The notes beneath the pieces are model-generated. The model saw only the letters and a program-made list of their open reading frames with translations, had not been told where the DNA came from and did no database searches. Below are positions 8,792 through 16,278 of a stretch of 31,561 nucleotides of DNA, one piece after another. The stretch lies in NCBI GenBank assembly GCA_007116425.1, contig SKIL01000055.1, forward strand, positions 1 to 31,561, in the 5' to 3' direction. Numbering within the stretch: position 1 is the first letter of the stretch; each line of letters starts with the position of its first letter. Made by a program: the position numbers and the translations under genes. This DNA comes from Bacteriovoracaceae bacterium. GTDB taxonomy: Bacteria > Bdellovibrionota > Bacteriovoracia > Bacteriovoracales > Bacteriovoracaceae.

Positions 8792-9754
8792 CTAGTTTGC
8801 TCCTTTATTTTGAAAAATAGGAAGAAGCCCTTCAATTTTTGAATCAACAATAGTGAGGTTTTCAAATCGCTCAAAGATTTCTTCCATTGTTTCAAGATAG
8901 AGACGTCTTCTCGTGATTTGTGGAGCTCGTGCGTACTCACGATGAAGTGCGATAAATTGAGCAGCATCCCCTTTCGCGCGGTTCACAATCGCCTCTGCAT
9001 AACCTTCTGCCTGAGAAATGGTTTGCTCGGCCTCACCTCGAGCGAGTGGAACAACTTGGTTATACTCTCTCTCGGCCTGGTTAATAGTGCGCTCTTGTTC
9101 TTGTCTAGCAGAGTTAACATCATTAAATGATGGTCTGACAATCTCTGGTGGATTCACATCCTGCAACCTAACCGTAACGACATAAACGCCAATATCGTAA
9201 TAGTCTAAAATTTCCTGCAAAACATCTTTGGCCTGATTGGCAATTTCAACCCTTCCAATTGTGAGAACATCGTTAACCAGCCGATCCCCAACAACTCTTC
9301 TCATGGCCGACTCAGAAATATCGCGAATATTTGTCTCTGGCTCAGCTGCATGGAAAAGGAATTTGAATGGGTCAGCAATTTGGTACTGAACAACCCATTC
9401 AACTTCGGCAACGTTTAAGTCACCTGTAAGCATTAAGGACTCATCCTTAAATCTTCTGGCCGAATGCTGACGGCTTCCAGGAATACCAGAGCTTCTAAAG
9501 CCAAATTCTAATTGGTGAACCTTTCGAGTCTTCACTTTTTGAATTTGGTCGATCCCAAGAGGGATTTTGAAGTGGAGCCCAGGAGGATTTGTTTGGACAT
9601 ATTTTCCAAACCTCAGAACCACCGCCTCTTCGTCAGGCTGTACCGTGTAGAAAGATGTCGCCACAAACAAAAGGAGAAAAAGTCCCCCAAGTGCCGCGGG
9701 AACATACTTTTTCATTTTGTCCCAGTCATTTTGAAATTTTTCGAATTCGTTCAT
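8792..9754 (-). CDS. hflK: HflK, SPFH/prohibitin-family membrane protein
   Basis: HflK is the partner of HflC in the FtsH-regulating complex. The 320-residue protein has a membrane segment at about residues 17-38, then an SPFH domain starting VQPDEEAVVLRFGKY and PPGLHFKIPLG. A coiled-coil region follows with repeated REYNQ and GEAEQTISQAEGYAEA segments. It is shorter than E. coli HflK because it lacks the long Gly/Pro-rich N-terminal tail. It begins five bases after the stop of the biotin carrier gene, whose last codons contain GGAGG about 13 bases from this ATG, a rather long spacing. Its partner follows two bases downstream. Confidence 0.92.
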   Translation of the reverse strand: MNEFEKFQNDWDKMKKYVPAALGGLFLLLFVATSFYTVQPDEEAVVLRFGKYVQTNPPGLHFKIPLGIDQIQKVKTRKVHQLEFGFRSSGIPGSRQHSARRFKDESLMLTGDLNVAEVEWVVQYQIADPFKFLFHAAEPETNIRDISESAMRRVVGDRLVNDVLTIGRVEIANQAKDVLQEILDYYDIGVYVVTVRLQDVNPPEIVRPSFNDVNSARQEQERTINQAEREYNQVVPLARGEAEQTISQAEGYAEAIVNRAKGDAAQFIALHREYARAPQITRRRLYLETMEEIFERFENLTIVDSKIEGLLPIFQNKGAN

Positions 9755-9759
9755 AGCTT

Positions 9760-10266
9760 TTATTCAACCTCCATCATGAGAACGCCTGCATCAAGCACTT
9801 GTCCTTCTTGAACTTGAACCGATTTAACGACACCATCTGTTCCACTCTTAATCTCATTCTCCATTTTCATGGCCTCTAAGATTAAAAGCGTGTCGCCTTT
9901 TTTTACTTCATCACCTTCATTTACTAAAATTTTTACAACCTTACCAGGCATTTGCGACAAAAGCTCACCTTGTCCACCACCGGCAAGCCCCGAGGGCTTG
10001 AAGCCATAATACAGTTTAAAAACGCGATCCACGTTTAAAAGCTCGGTGGGCAACTGCTGTCGTGCCATTTTTTCCCAGCGAATATTATCTGTAGAGGTAA
10101 AATATTGACCTGCAAGTTGGCGCACAAAGACTCGACGCGTATCAATAATTTTATTATCCTCAAGTGTCGAATACTCAAACTCAACTAGACTACTGGAGTG
10201 GCGAATGGTTTTAGTTAGGTCTACAATGAGTTCATTTTTTTCACTATCAATTAAATATGTTCTCAC
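9760..10266 (-). CDS. Biotin carboxyl carrier subunit of an acyl-CoA carboxylase
   Basis: This 168-residue protein carries the biotin that shuttles carboxyl groups between the two neighbouring enzyme subunits. The last 75 residues are a biotinyl domain with EAMKM, where Lys134 is the biotinylation site. The first 90 or so residues have no lipoyl-like repeat and look like the beta-barrel BT domain that joins the two parts of fused propionyl-CoA carboxylase alpha chains. This is therefore the C-terminal part of a PccA-type chain encoded as its own gene. The start is a GTG, two bases after the biotin carboxylase stop; GGGGATG upstream is a modest ribosome site. The five-base gap to hflK suggests co-transcription. 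Confidence 0.9.
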   Translation of the reverse strand: MRTYLIDSEKNELIVDLTKTIRHSSSLVEFEYSTLEDNKIIDTRRVFVRQLAGQYFTSTDNIRWEKMARQQLPTELLNVDRVFKLYYGFKPSGLAGGGQGELLSQMPGKVVKILVNEGDEVKKGDTLLILEAMKMENEIKSGTDGVVKSVQVQEGQVLDAGVLMMEVE

Positions 10267-10268
10267 GA

Positions 10269-11702
10269 TTACATCCCCATCCTTCGGGCCTCAATACAGG
10301 CCAATTTGCGATAGATAGATGTGTAGTTCACATCTGTGACGACTTTCTCTTGTGGCCTTTTGGTCGCAATGAAATTGGTTGAATAATTTCCGGCGACAAA
10401 GTCCTCGTCATTGAGAATCACTTTATGAAGAGGGATATTTGTCTTGAGACCTTCAATCAGTAGGCCCTCAAGGGCCTTTTTCATTTTACGAAGGGCCACA
10501 CTGCGAATAATTCCCTTAGTGACCAGTTTTCCCACCATAGGATCAAAGTCGGCGGTCACTTCTAGGTCGCGGTATAAATAGTGATCAAAGCGCGTTCCTT
10601 GTGGAAAGTTAGTTTCAAAACCCGTAACTTTACCAGGAGCAGGAATCATCGTTATCGGATCTTCAGCACAAATTCGGCACTCAATCGCGTGACCAGTACG
10701 CGTAATCCACTCTTGATCAGGGATACCTAAGTCCTCACCAAATGACGATTGAATCATACAAGCAATGAGGTCAATTCCCGTAATTTCTTCTGTAATTGGG
10801 TGTTCAACCTGAATTCGAGTATTCATTTCGAGAAAATAAAAGCTCTTATCTTCTCCCATGATAAACTCAACAGTTCCGGCCGAGTCATAGTTTACACTTT
10901 TGGCCAGTTGAACGGCCGTATCGCAAACTTTCTGCCTTAACTCCTCATCATCTCCAATAAAGGGCGATGGAGCTTCTTCAATAATTTTTTGGTGACGCCT
11001 TTGAACTGAACACTCTCTTTCAAAAAAGTGGTACACATTACCCTTTTTATCCGCAAGTATTTGCACCTCAATATGCCGAGGGTTCACAATAAATTTTTCA
11101 ACCAAAAGATCACCATTACCAAAGGCCGCTAGCGATTCTCTTCCGACTGCTTCAAATTGTTTTTTGATATCCTCAGGTCCTTCACACACGCGCATCCCAC
11201 GCCCACCGCCTCCGGCCACGGCCTTGAGTAAAACGGGGTAGCCAATTTCCTCTCCAACTTGGAGGGCCTCTTCAACTGACTTAACCGCATCGGCCGTACC
11301 AGGAACAACTGGGACTCCGGCCTTTTGGGCAATTTGCTTTGAGACCGCTTTGTCACCCATGAGGCGAATCGCCTCCGCGTGAGGACCAATAAAGACCACG
11401 CCTTCGTCCTCTAAGCGTTTTGCAAAAAGAGTGTTTTCAGAGAGAAATCCATAACCCGGATGAACCGCATCTATTTCATACTCTTTTACCACTTTCATAA
11501 TATTATCAATATTGAGGTAGGTTTCAGCATTAGTTGTGCCAGGGAGGCGGACCCATTCATCACAATACTCGAGATGACGAGCATGCACTTCATTATCAGT
11601 CCAAATCCCTACGGCCGTATGCCCCAACTCTCCACAGGCCCGAGCAATTCGAGCTGCAATTTCCCCACGGTTTGCAATTAGAATTTTTTTACGCCGGCTC
11701 AT
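10269..11702 (-). CDS. accC: Biotin carboxylase subunit of acyl-CoA carboxylase
   Basis: This ATP-grasp enzyme carboxylates biotin with ATP and bicarbonate. The 477 residues contain the N-terminal fold start ILIANRGEIA and the glycine-rich ATP loop GGGGRGM at 164-170. ERECSVQRRHQKIIEE is at 228-243 and FLEMNTRIQVEH at 290-301. The length is that of a free biotin carboxylase, not of a fused alpha subunit. The ATG overlaps the carboxyltransferase stop (ATGA), and a GTG-started carrier gene follows after two bases. The context next to methylmalonyl-CoA mutase and a PccB-type carboxyltransferase argues for a role in propionyl-CoA carboxylation rather than, or in addition to, fatty acid synthesis. 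The symbol reflects the domain, not a proven pathway. Confidence 0.93.
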   Translation of the reverse strand: MSRRKKILIANRGEIAARIARACGELGHTAVGIWTDNEVHARHLEYCDEWVRLPGTTNAETYLNIDNIMKVVKEYEIDAVHPGYGFLSENTLFAKRLEDEGVVFIGPHAEAIRLMGDKAVSKQIAQKAGVPVVPGTADAVKSVEEALQVGEEIGYPVLLKAVAGGGGRGMRVCEGPEDIKKQFEAVGRESLAAFGNGDLLVEKFIVNPRHIEVQILADKKGNVYHFFERECSVQRRHQKIIEEAPSPFIGDDEELRQKVCDTAVQLAKSVNYDSAGTVEFIMGEDKSFYFLEMNTRIQVEHPITEEITGIDLIACMIQSSFGEDLGIPDQEWITRTGHAIECRICAEDPITMIPAPGKVTGFETNFPQGTRFDHYLYRDLEVTADFDPMVGKLVTKGIIRSVALRKMKKALEGLLIEGLKTNIPLHKVILNDEDFVAGNYSTNFIATKRPQEKVVTDVNYTSIYRKLACIEARRMGM

Positions 11703-13264
11703 AGTTGAATATTCCCATGTTTACGTAGTGGTTTTTCAATTTTCTTATCTTTAAGTGCTACAAAGTATTCGTAGAGGCGCTGTCGAGTTTCTTCAGGAAG
11801 AATAACCGCATCCACATAGCCCAACTCGGCCGCACGATAAGGATTATTAAATTGCTTTTCATAGTCTTCAACTAATTCTGCTTTACGCTTATCGTAAGCT
11901 TCACCTTCAAGACCTTTAAGCTCATTCCTGAAGACAATATTCACCGCACCTTCGGCACCCATAACAGCGATTTCCGAAGTCGGATAGGCCAAGTTAACAT
12001 CAGCGCGAATATGCTTAGAGGCCATAACATCGTAAGCTCCACCATAGGCCTTACGAGTAATTAAGGTAATCAATGGAACTGTCGCCTCAGCGTAAGCGTA
12101 GAGCAGTTTTGAACCATGTTTAATAATTCCTCCAAACTCTTGAACGGTTCCTGGTAAAAAGCCAGGCACATCAACCAGAGTTAAAATGGGAATATCAAAA
12201 GCATCACAAAAACGAATAAAGCGTGCGGCCTTTACAGAGGCATCAATATCTAAAACTCCGGCAAGTACTTGCGGTTGATTGGCGACAACACCAATTTTTA
12301 TGCCTCCAATTGAACCAAAACCAACGATAATATTTTTTGCATAGTCTTGATGAACCTCAAGAAAATGTTGATCGTCTACAATGTCAAAAATGACTTCTTT
12401 CATATCGTAGGGCTTACGTGAATTGGCAGGAATAAAATCTTTGAGTTTATTATTGTCGCGATAAACAGGGTCAGACGTGTATTTCAGTTCCTGTTTTCTA
12501 AAGTTAGAAGGAGGGATCAAACTTAGAAGTTCTCTCACTCGCTCAAAGCACTCATCTTCGTCTCTACAAGAAAACTGGGCCACACCCGATTTTTCGTTAT
12601 GTGTTTTACTTCCACCCAACTCTTCTTTTGTCACCTCTTCGTGTGTAACTGTTTTAATCACATCAGGTCCAGTCACGAACATATAAGAAGTCTTTTCAAT
12701 CATAAAAATAAAATCGGTAATCGCAGGCGAGTAAACGGCACCACCAGCACACGGGCCAGTGATGAGAGAAATTTGTGGAATAACTCCTGAAGCTTTAACG
12801 TTGCGATAGAAAATTTCGGCATAACCGGCCAAGGACTCCACACCCTCTTGGATACGAGCTCCCCCAGAGTCGTTAATTCCGATTATTGGAATTCTGTTTT
12901 CAAGCGCAAAGTCCATGACTTTACATATTTTCTTAGCATGGGCAGCACCAAGTGCTCCCCCCCAACATGTAAAATCTTGTGAGAAAAGAGCAACTTTTTG
13001 TTGATTGATTTCTGCAATACCAGTGACAACTCCATCGCCTAAAAACTTTTTCTTCTTATCCATTCCAAATGAAGTACATCGATGGACGACAAAGCGATCG
13101 AATTCCATAAAGGTACCGGGATCAACGAGTCTCTCAATTCGCTCACGGGCGGTATATTTTCCCTGTAGATGTTGGCGCTCAACTCTTTCTGGGCCTCCGC
13201 CCATTTCAGATTGCTCTCGCAAGCTTTTTAATAACTGGCGCTTATCTTCAATTGTTTCAGTCAT
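11699..13264 (-). CDS. pccB: Propionyl-CoA carboxylase beta (carboxyltransferase) subunit
   Basis: This subunit transfers the carboxyl group from biotin to an acyl-CoA, most likely propionyl-CoA, giving methylmalonyl-CoA. The 521 residues have the two crotonase-like halves of the family. The first carries NDSGGARIQEGV and TGPCAGGAVYSPA; the second carries VDVPGFLPGT and RKAYGGAYDVMAS. Asp412, in GGAYDVM, is the position where Asp marks propionyl-CoA preference in actinobacterial PccB. The ATG is preceded by GGGAGGT, with a small AGGCA/TGCCT hairpin (13279-13291) just upstream. It is the first gene of a run of five (with biotin carboxylase, carrier, hflK and hflC) spaced -4, 2, 5 and 2 bases apart. 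Confidence 0.95.
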   Translation of the reverse strand: MTETIEDKRQLLKSLREQSEMGGGPERVERQHLQGKYTARERIERLVDPGTFMEFDRFVVHRCTSFGMDKKKKFLGDGVVTGIAEINQQKVALFSQDFTCWGGALGAAHAKKICKVMDFALENRIPIIGINDSGGARIQEGVESLAGYAEIFYRNVKASGVIPQISLITGPCAGGAVYSPAITDFIFMIEKTSYMFVTGPDVIKTVTHEEVTKEELGGSKTHNEKSGVAQFSCRDEDECFERVRELLSLIPPSNFRKQELKYTSDPVYRDNNKLKDFIPANSRKPYDMKEVIFDIVDDQHFLEVHQDYAKNIIVGFGSIGGIKIGVVANQPQVLAGVLDIDASVKAARFIRFCDAFDIPILTLVDVPGFLPGTVQEFGGIIKHGSKLLYAYAEATVPLITLITRKAYGGAYDVMASKHIRADVNLAYPTSEIAVMGAEGAVNIVFRNELKGLEGEAYDKRKAELVEDYEKQFNNPYRAAELGYVDAVILPEETRQRLYEYFVALKDKKIEKPLRKHGNIQL

Positions 13265-13340
13265 AGAAAACCTCCCAAAGGCAAAATGCCTAATGCCGGA
13301 GCTTACAAAGTCTGTTTAAAAAAACAAGACCCAAAAGCTC

Positions 13341-13381
13341 AAAAATACGGATTCCGGGCATTGTAACGTCCGGAATCCGTA
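13341..13381 (-). terminator. Rho-independent terminator after the sigma-54 activator gene
   Basis: TACGGATTCCGG (13346-13357) and CCGGAATCCGTA (13370-13381) form a perfect 12-bp stem around a 12-base loop. On the minus strand it is followed by TTTTT (13341-13345). It lies 30 bases past the stop at 13411 and separates the regulator transcript from the pccB operon. Confidence 0.85.
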
Positions 13382-13410
13382 GAGGCTAACTATACTGCGT
13401 TAAAATCGAC

Positions 13411-14988
13411 TTATTCGTTGGCGGCTTTTTTGCGCTTATCGAGATCGTATTTATCGACCTTCGAAATAAGGTTGGCGCGGGAGATTCCCAGCTCTTTTGA
13501 AAGTTTTGACTTATTAAAGTTGCAGCGCTTCAACCCTTCGCGAATCATCATGCACTCCAACTCCTCTAAAGCTTCCTTTAGAGTTCCATTGGTATTAATT
13601 CCTCTTGCAACGCTTCCAACCGGAGCTCCTCCGTGATCGAGAATTCTCTGGCTCAACAGGTCTGGAGTGATCGTTTTATCATCACCGGCCAAAACGACCA
13701 ATCGCTCGACTTCATTTTCCAATTCTCGAACATTTCCAGGCCATGGATAATCTAGCATTTTTTCCATACATTTTTTTGAAAATGCCTTAGGTGGAACTCC
13801 CTGTTCTTCACAGCGCTTTTTCAAAAAGTGCTCCATTAAAAGCGCAATATCTTCTTGTCGCTCACGAAGAGGCGGTAGATTTACGTTAATTACATTAATT
13901 CGGTAATAAAGATCTTCTCTAAACTCACCATTTTTCATCATTGTTTTTAGATCTTTATTCGTCGCGGCCAAAATCCGGACATCGGCCTGTCTTGGTGAAG
14001 AAGCCCCTACTGGTAAGAAGGTCCCCTCCTGTAAAACCCTTAGAAGTTTTACCTGCATACTTAAACTTGTGTCCCCAATTTCATCCAAAAACAGAGTTCC
14101 ATTATTGGCGACTTCAAATAGTCCTTTCTTATCTTTTACGGCGCCCGTAAAGGCCCCTTTTACGTGTCCAAATAGTTCCGAATCCAAAAGGTTATCATTA
14201 AAGGCCGAACAGTTTACGGCCAAGAATTGTGCATCCTTACGAGGCGAATTGAAGTGAATTGCCTTGGCCACCAATTCTTTACCCGTTCCGTTTTCACCTT
14301 GAATCATCACACTCGACTCGGAGCTTGAGATTTTTTCAAGTAGTGAATAAATCTTTTGCATGGCCTTCGATTTTCCAATCATCATGTGGTAACGATATTT
14401 ATCGCCAAGTTCACTATTGAGCTCGTGAATCCGCTCTTCTCTTTTAGAAATCTCAGAATGAAAGGTTTCAATTTCATCTGATACAAGATCTACAAGCTCT
14501 GTGAGGTACTCAAGGCTTTCTGTATTTAATTTTTTAACTGACTCAATCGCGGCCTTAGCATCACCCTCGGTTGCTCCATGGTCATTGATAAGTGCCTGCT
14601 CGAGCTCTTTTATTTCAGCGTCTGTAGTGTCGTGGGAAACGAAAGGATAGGCATAAACAGTTCCAAAAACTTCACCATCGACTTCAATTTTTGCAGCAAT
14701 TCCATGAATATGTGGATACGATGTTGAAAACAAATGAGTCATCTCTTCTTTTGAATTCAATTCCTGAGATGCCTTCTCTATGTCCTGAGTAAGAAGGTTA
14801 TAGCCATGCGGTAGCCCCATTTGAACCTTAAGAAAGTGATTATTAAATTTATAATCTTTCTCTAGCTGACCACTTTGAATTTTGTCATGATTATCAGTGA
14901 AGATTTGCTCAACACTAAACCAGCGATTGAGAATCTGTTCGAGTTTTACAATCACATGCAGCTTACTAATTTCATCCCATTTAATCAT
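13411..14988 (-). CDS. Sigma-54-dependent transcriptional activator with unusual N-terminal domain
   Basis: This 525-residue protein is an enhancer-binding activator of RNA polymerase carrying sigma-54. The AAA+ domain has Walker A GENGTGKE (231-238), the sigma-54 contact GAFTGA (278-283), Walker B LFLDEIGD and the arginine-finger region FREDLYYRINV. A Fis-type helix-turn-helix ends the protein (NKSKLSKELGISRANL). The first 170 residues are not a phospho-receiver: no Asp/Lys pattern of that domain is seen. They weakly resemble PocR-like ligand-sensing regions, and a coiled coil (about 150-205) links them to the ATPase. The ATG at 14988 has AGGGG eight bases upstream and is preferred over an in-frame TTG at 15012. 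The target genes are unknown. Confidence 0.92.
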   Translation of the reverse strand: MIKWDEISKLHVIVKLEQILNRWFSVEQIFTDNHDKIQSGQLEKDYKFNNHFLKVQMGLPHGYNLLTQDIEKASQELNSKEEMTHLFSTSYPHIHGIAAKIEVDGEVFGTVYAYPFVSHDTTDAEIKELEQALINDHGATEGDAKAAIESVKKLNTESLEYLTELVDLVSDEIETFHSEISKREERIHELNSELGDKYRYHMMIGKSKAMQKIYSLLEKISSSESSVMIQGENGTGKELVAKAIHFNSPRKDAQFLAVNCSAFNDNLLDSELFGHVKGAFTGAVKDKKGLFEVANNGTLFLDEIGDTSLSMQVKLLRVLQEGTFLPVGASSPRQADVRILAATNKDLKTMMKNGEFREDLYYRINVINVNLPPLRERQEDIALLMEHFLKKRCEEQGVPPKAFSKKCMEKMLDYPWPGNVRELENEVERLVVLAGDDKTITPDLLSQRILDHGGAPVGSVARGINTNGTLKEALEELECMMIREGLKRCNFNKSKLSKELGISRANLISKVDKYDLDKRKKAANE

Positions 14989-15184
14989 TTTACTACCCCT
15001 AAACTGAAACAACCTTGTCCATTTTTATGACAATCTAAGACCAGTTAAACCTATATAAGTTTGGTCACCGGTCTATTGTGCTGTCTAACTTTTCGGCAGT
15101 TCTCGGGATAAGCTTTAATATTTGAATAGAGATTTGAATAAAATAAAAACAGTTAGATCTGCCAGGTATTTAGGCCCTCAATAA

Positions 15185-15775
15185 TTATTGATGGGCCTCA
15201 ACTTCCTCACCACGACCGCGTATCGAGTTCTCAATAAGTCGGTTAACTCTGTCAAAATAGGTTGGTCTGGTCCACTCTTGCGGCCCAATAAACTTATTTA
15301 AGTGATCGCGGTTGGCCGCAAAAAGATATGTTTCAGGAACTCTTACAGACCCAAAGCGATCGAGTACATTTTCCGACTCTTCCATCGCAACCGTAACATT
15401 TTCAGGCAAATCATACCTTTGCATAGCGCGCATTAGCTCTCTTTCTTCATCATTCACGGCCAACAAAAGAAAGCGCACACCCAGAGGTTCCATCCGGTTA
15501 GCAAATTCAATTAATTTTGGAAGACCATCCATACAAACACCACACCAGGTTCCCCAAAGGTGAACCATGGCCGCGCGATCGCCTTGCTGAATAAGCGTAT
15601 TGTCGGTAATAAGCTCGTTCGTTTCCAAGGCACGTGCGGTAAACTGCGGCAGAGTTTGTAAAATAAGATCTCTAGCAGTTTGTAAGTGGGTATATTTATT
15701 GCGCTCATAAAGGCCATAACCTAGGGTCACAACTACAATCGCAAGAATCGTAAACATTTTCGAATGAAAGCTCAT
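15185..15775 (-). CDS. Membrane-anchored TlpA/ResA-like thioredoxin
   Basis: This is a 196-residue thiol-disulfide protein. Residues 8-23 form an N-terminal membrane anchor, so the thioredoxin domain should face the periplasm. WGTWCGVC places the redox CXXC at Cys78-Cys81, and VRVPETYLF supplies the cis-Pro loop typical of TlpA/CcmG/ResA proteins. Roles in this group include cytochrome c maturation and reduction of copper-site or envelope cysteines; nothing nearby decides between them. CGGAGA lies five bases before the ATG. The gene lies directly after the terminator of the ribosomal locus. It has only a weak candidate hairpin downstream, in the otherwise featureless 14989-15184 gap. Confidence 0.85.
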   Translation of the reverse strand: MSFHSKMFTILAIVVVTLGYGLYERNKYTHLQTARDLILQTLPQFTARALETNELITDNTLIQQGDRAAMVHLWGTWCGVCMDGLPKLIEFANRMEPLGVRFLLLAVNDEERELMRAMQRYDLPENVTVAMEESENVLDRFGSVRVPETYLFAANRDHLNKFIGPQEWTRPTYFDRVNRLIENSIRGRGEEVEAHQ

Positions 15776-15822
15776 TATATTCTCCGAAAGCTAAAATGCT
15801 TTATCTATGTATGCGCAAGATA

Positions 15823-15855
15823 CTAAAAAACCTTCTCGATGAGAAGGTTTTTTAG
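15823..15855 (-). terminator. Terminator of the S10-spc-alpha locus after rplQ
   Basis: A 15-bp perfect stem (15823-15837 with 15841-15855) closes on a three-base loop. Its core is CCTTCTC/GAGAAGG, flanked by six A and six T. Read from the minus strand it ends in TTTTTTAG. It begins about 35 bases after the rplQ stop. The symmetric A and T runs could also stop transcripts from the other strand, but no plus-strand gene approaches it. Confidence 0.92.
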
Positions 15856-15888
15856 GTTAGGTAAATGTCAATTTTAAAACGTAAAGAA

Positions 15889-16245
15889 CTAGTCAACGAG
15901 AGCGATATAGCTCATTTTCGCATTGTCGCCCATTCTGCCATCAGCAAGCTTCATAATTCTTGTATAACCACCATTTCTTTCTTTGAACTTTGGGGCCACA
16001 TCAGTAAAAAGCTTGGCAACAGCAGTTTTATTATTAAGCTTTGAAAAAGCTTCTCTTCTATTGGCAACTGTATCTTCTTTCGCAAGTGTAATCAGCTTCT
16101 CAACGAATGGCTGAACGGCCTTACACTTAGTATGTGTTGTTTTTACTTGACCGTGATCAATAACTTCTATCGCCAAGTTCTTCATCAAAGCCTTTCTATG
16201 TGCCGGGTTTGTCCCAACATTGTATTTCTTCATCCCATGTCTCAT
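15889..16245 (-). CDS. rplQ: 50S ribosomal protein L17
   Basis: This 118-residue protein of the large subunit lies near the exit tunnel. The family start MRHGMKKYNVGTNPAHRKAL and the segments TTHTKCKAVQPFVEKLI and RNGGYTRIMKL are clear, and the length is normal. It is the last gene of the ribosomal locus, 33 bases after rpoA as in most bacteria, and is followed by a strong hairpin terminator. Confidence 0.97.
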   Translation of the reverse strand: MRHGMKKYNVGTNPAHRKALMKNLAIEVIDHGQVKTTHTKCKAVQPFVEKLITLAKEDTVANRREAFSKLNNKTAVAKLFTDVAPKFKERNGGYTRIMKLADGRMGDNAKMSYIALVD

Positions 16246-16278
16246 AATCCACTCCTACATCAACAACCGCTTTAGATT

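Noticed and set aside
13265..13345. Possible sigma-54 promoter upstream of pccB
   Set aside because: GG and GC doublets occur but none at the required ten-base spacing. I could not support control by the adjacent sigma-54 activator.
14989..15184. Regulatory elements between the sigma-54 gene and the thioredoxin gene
   Set aside because: TATATA and short GACCA/TGGTC repeats are present, but no promoter with correct spacing and no hairpin with a T run could be supported.
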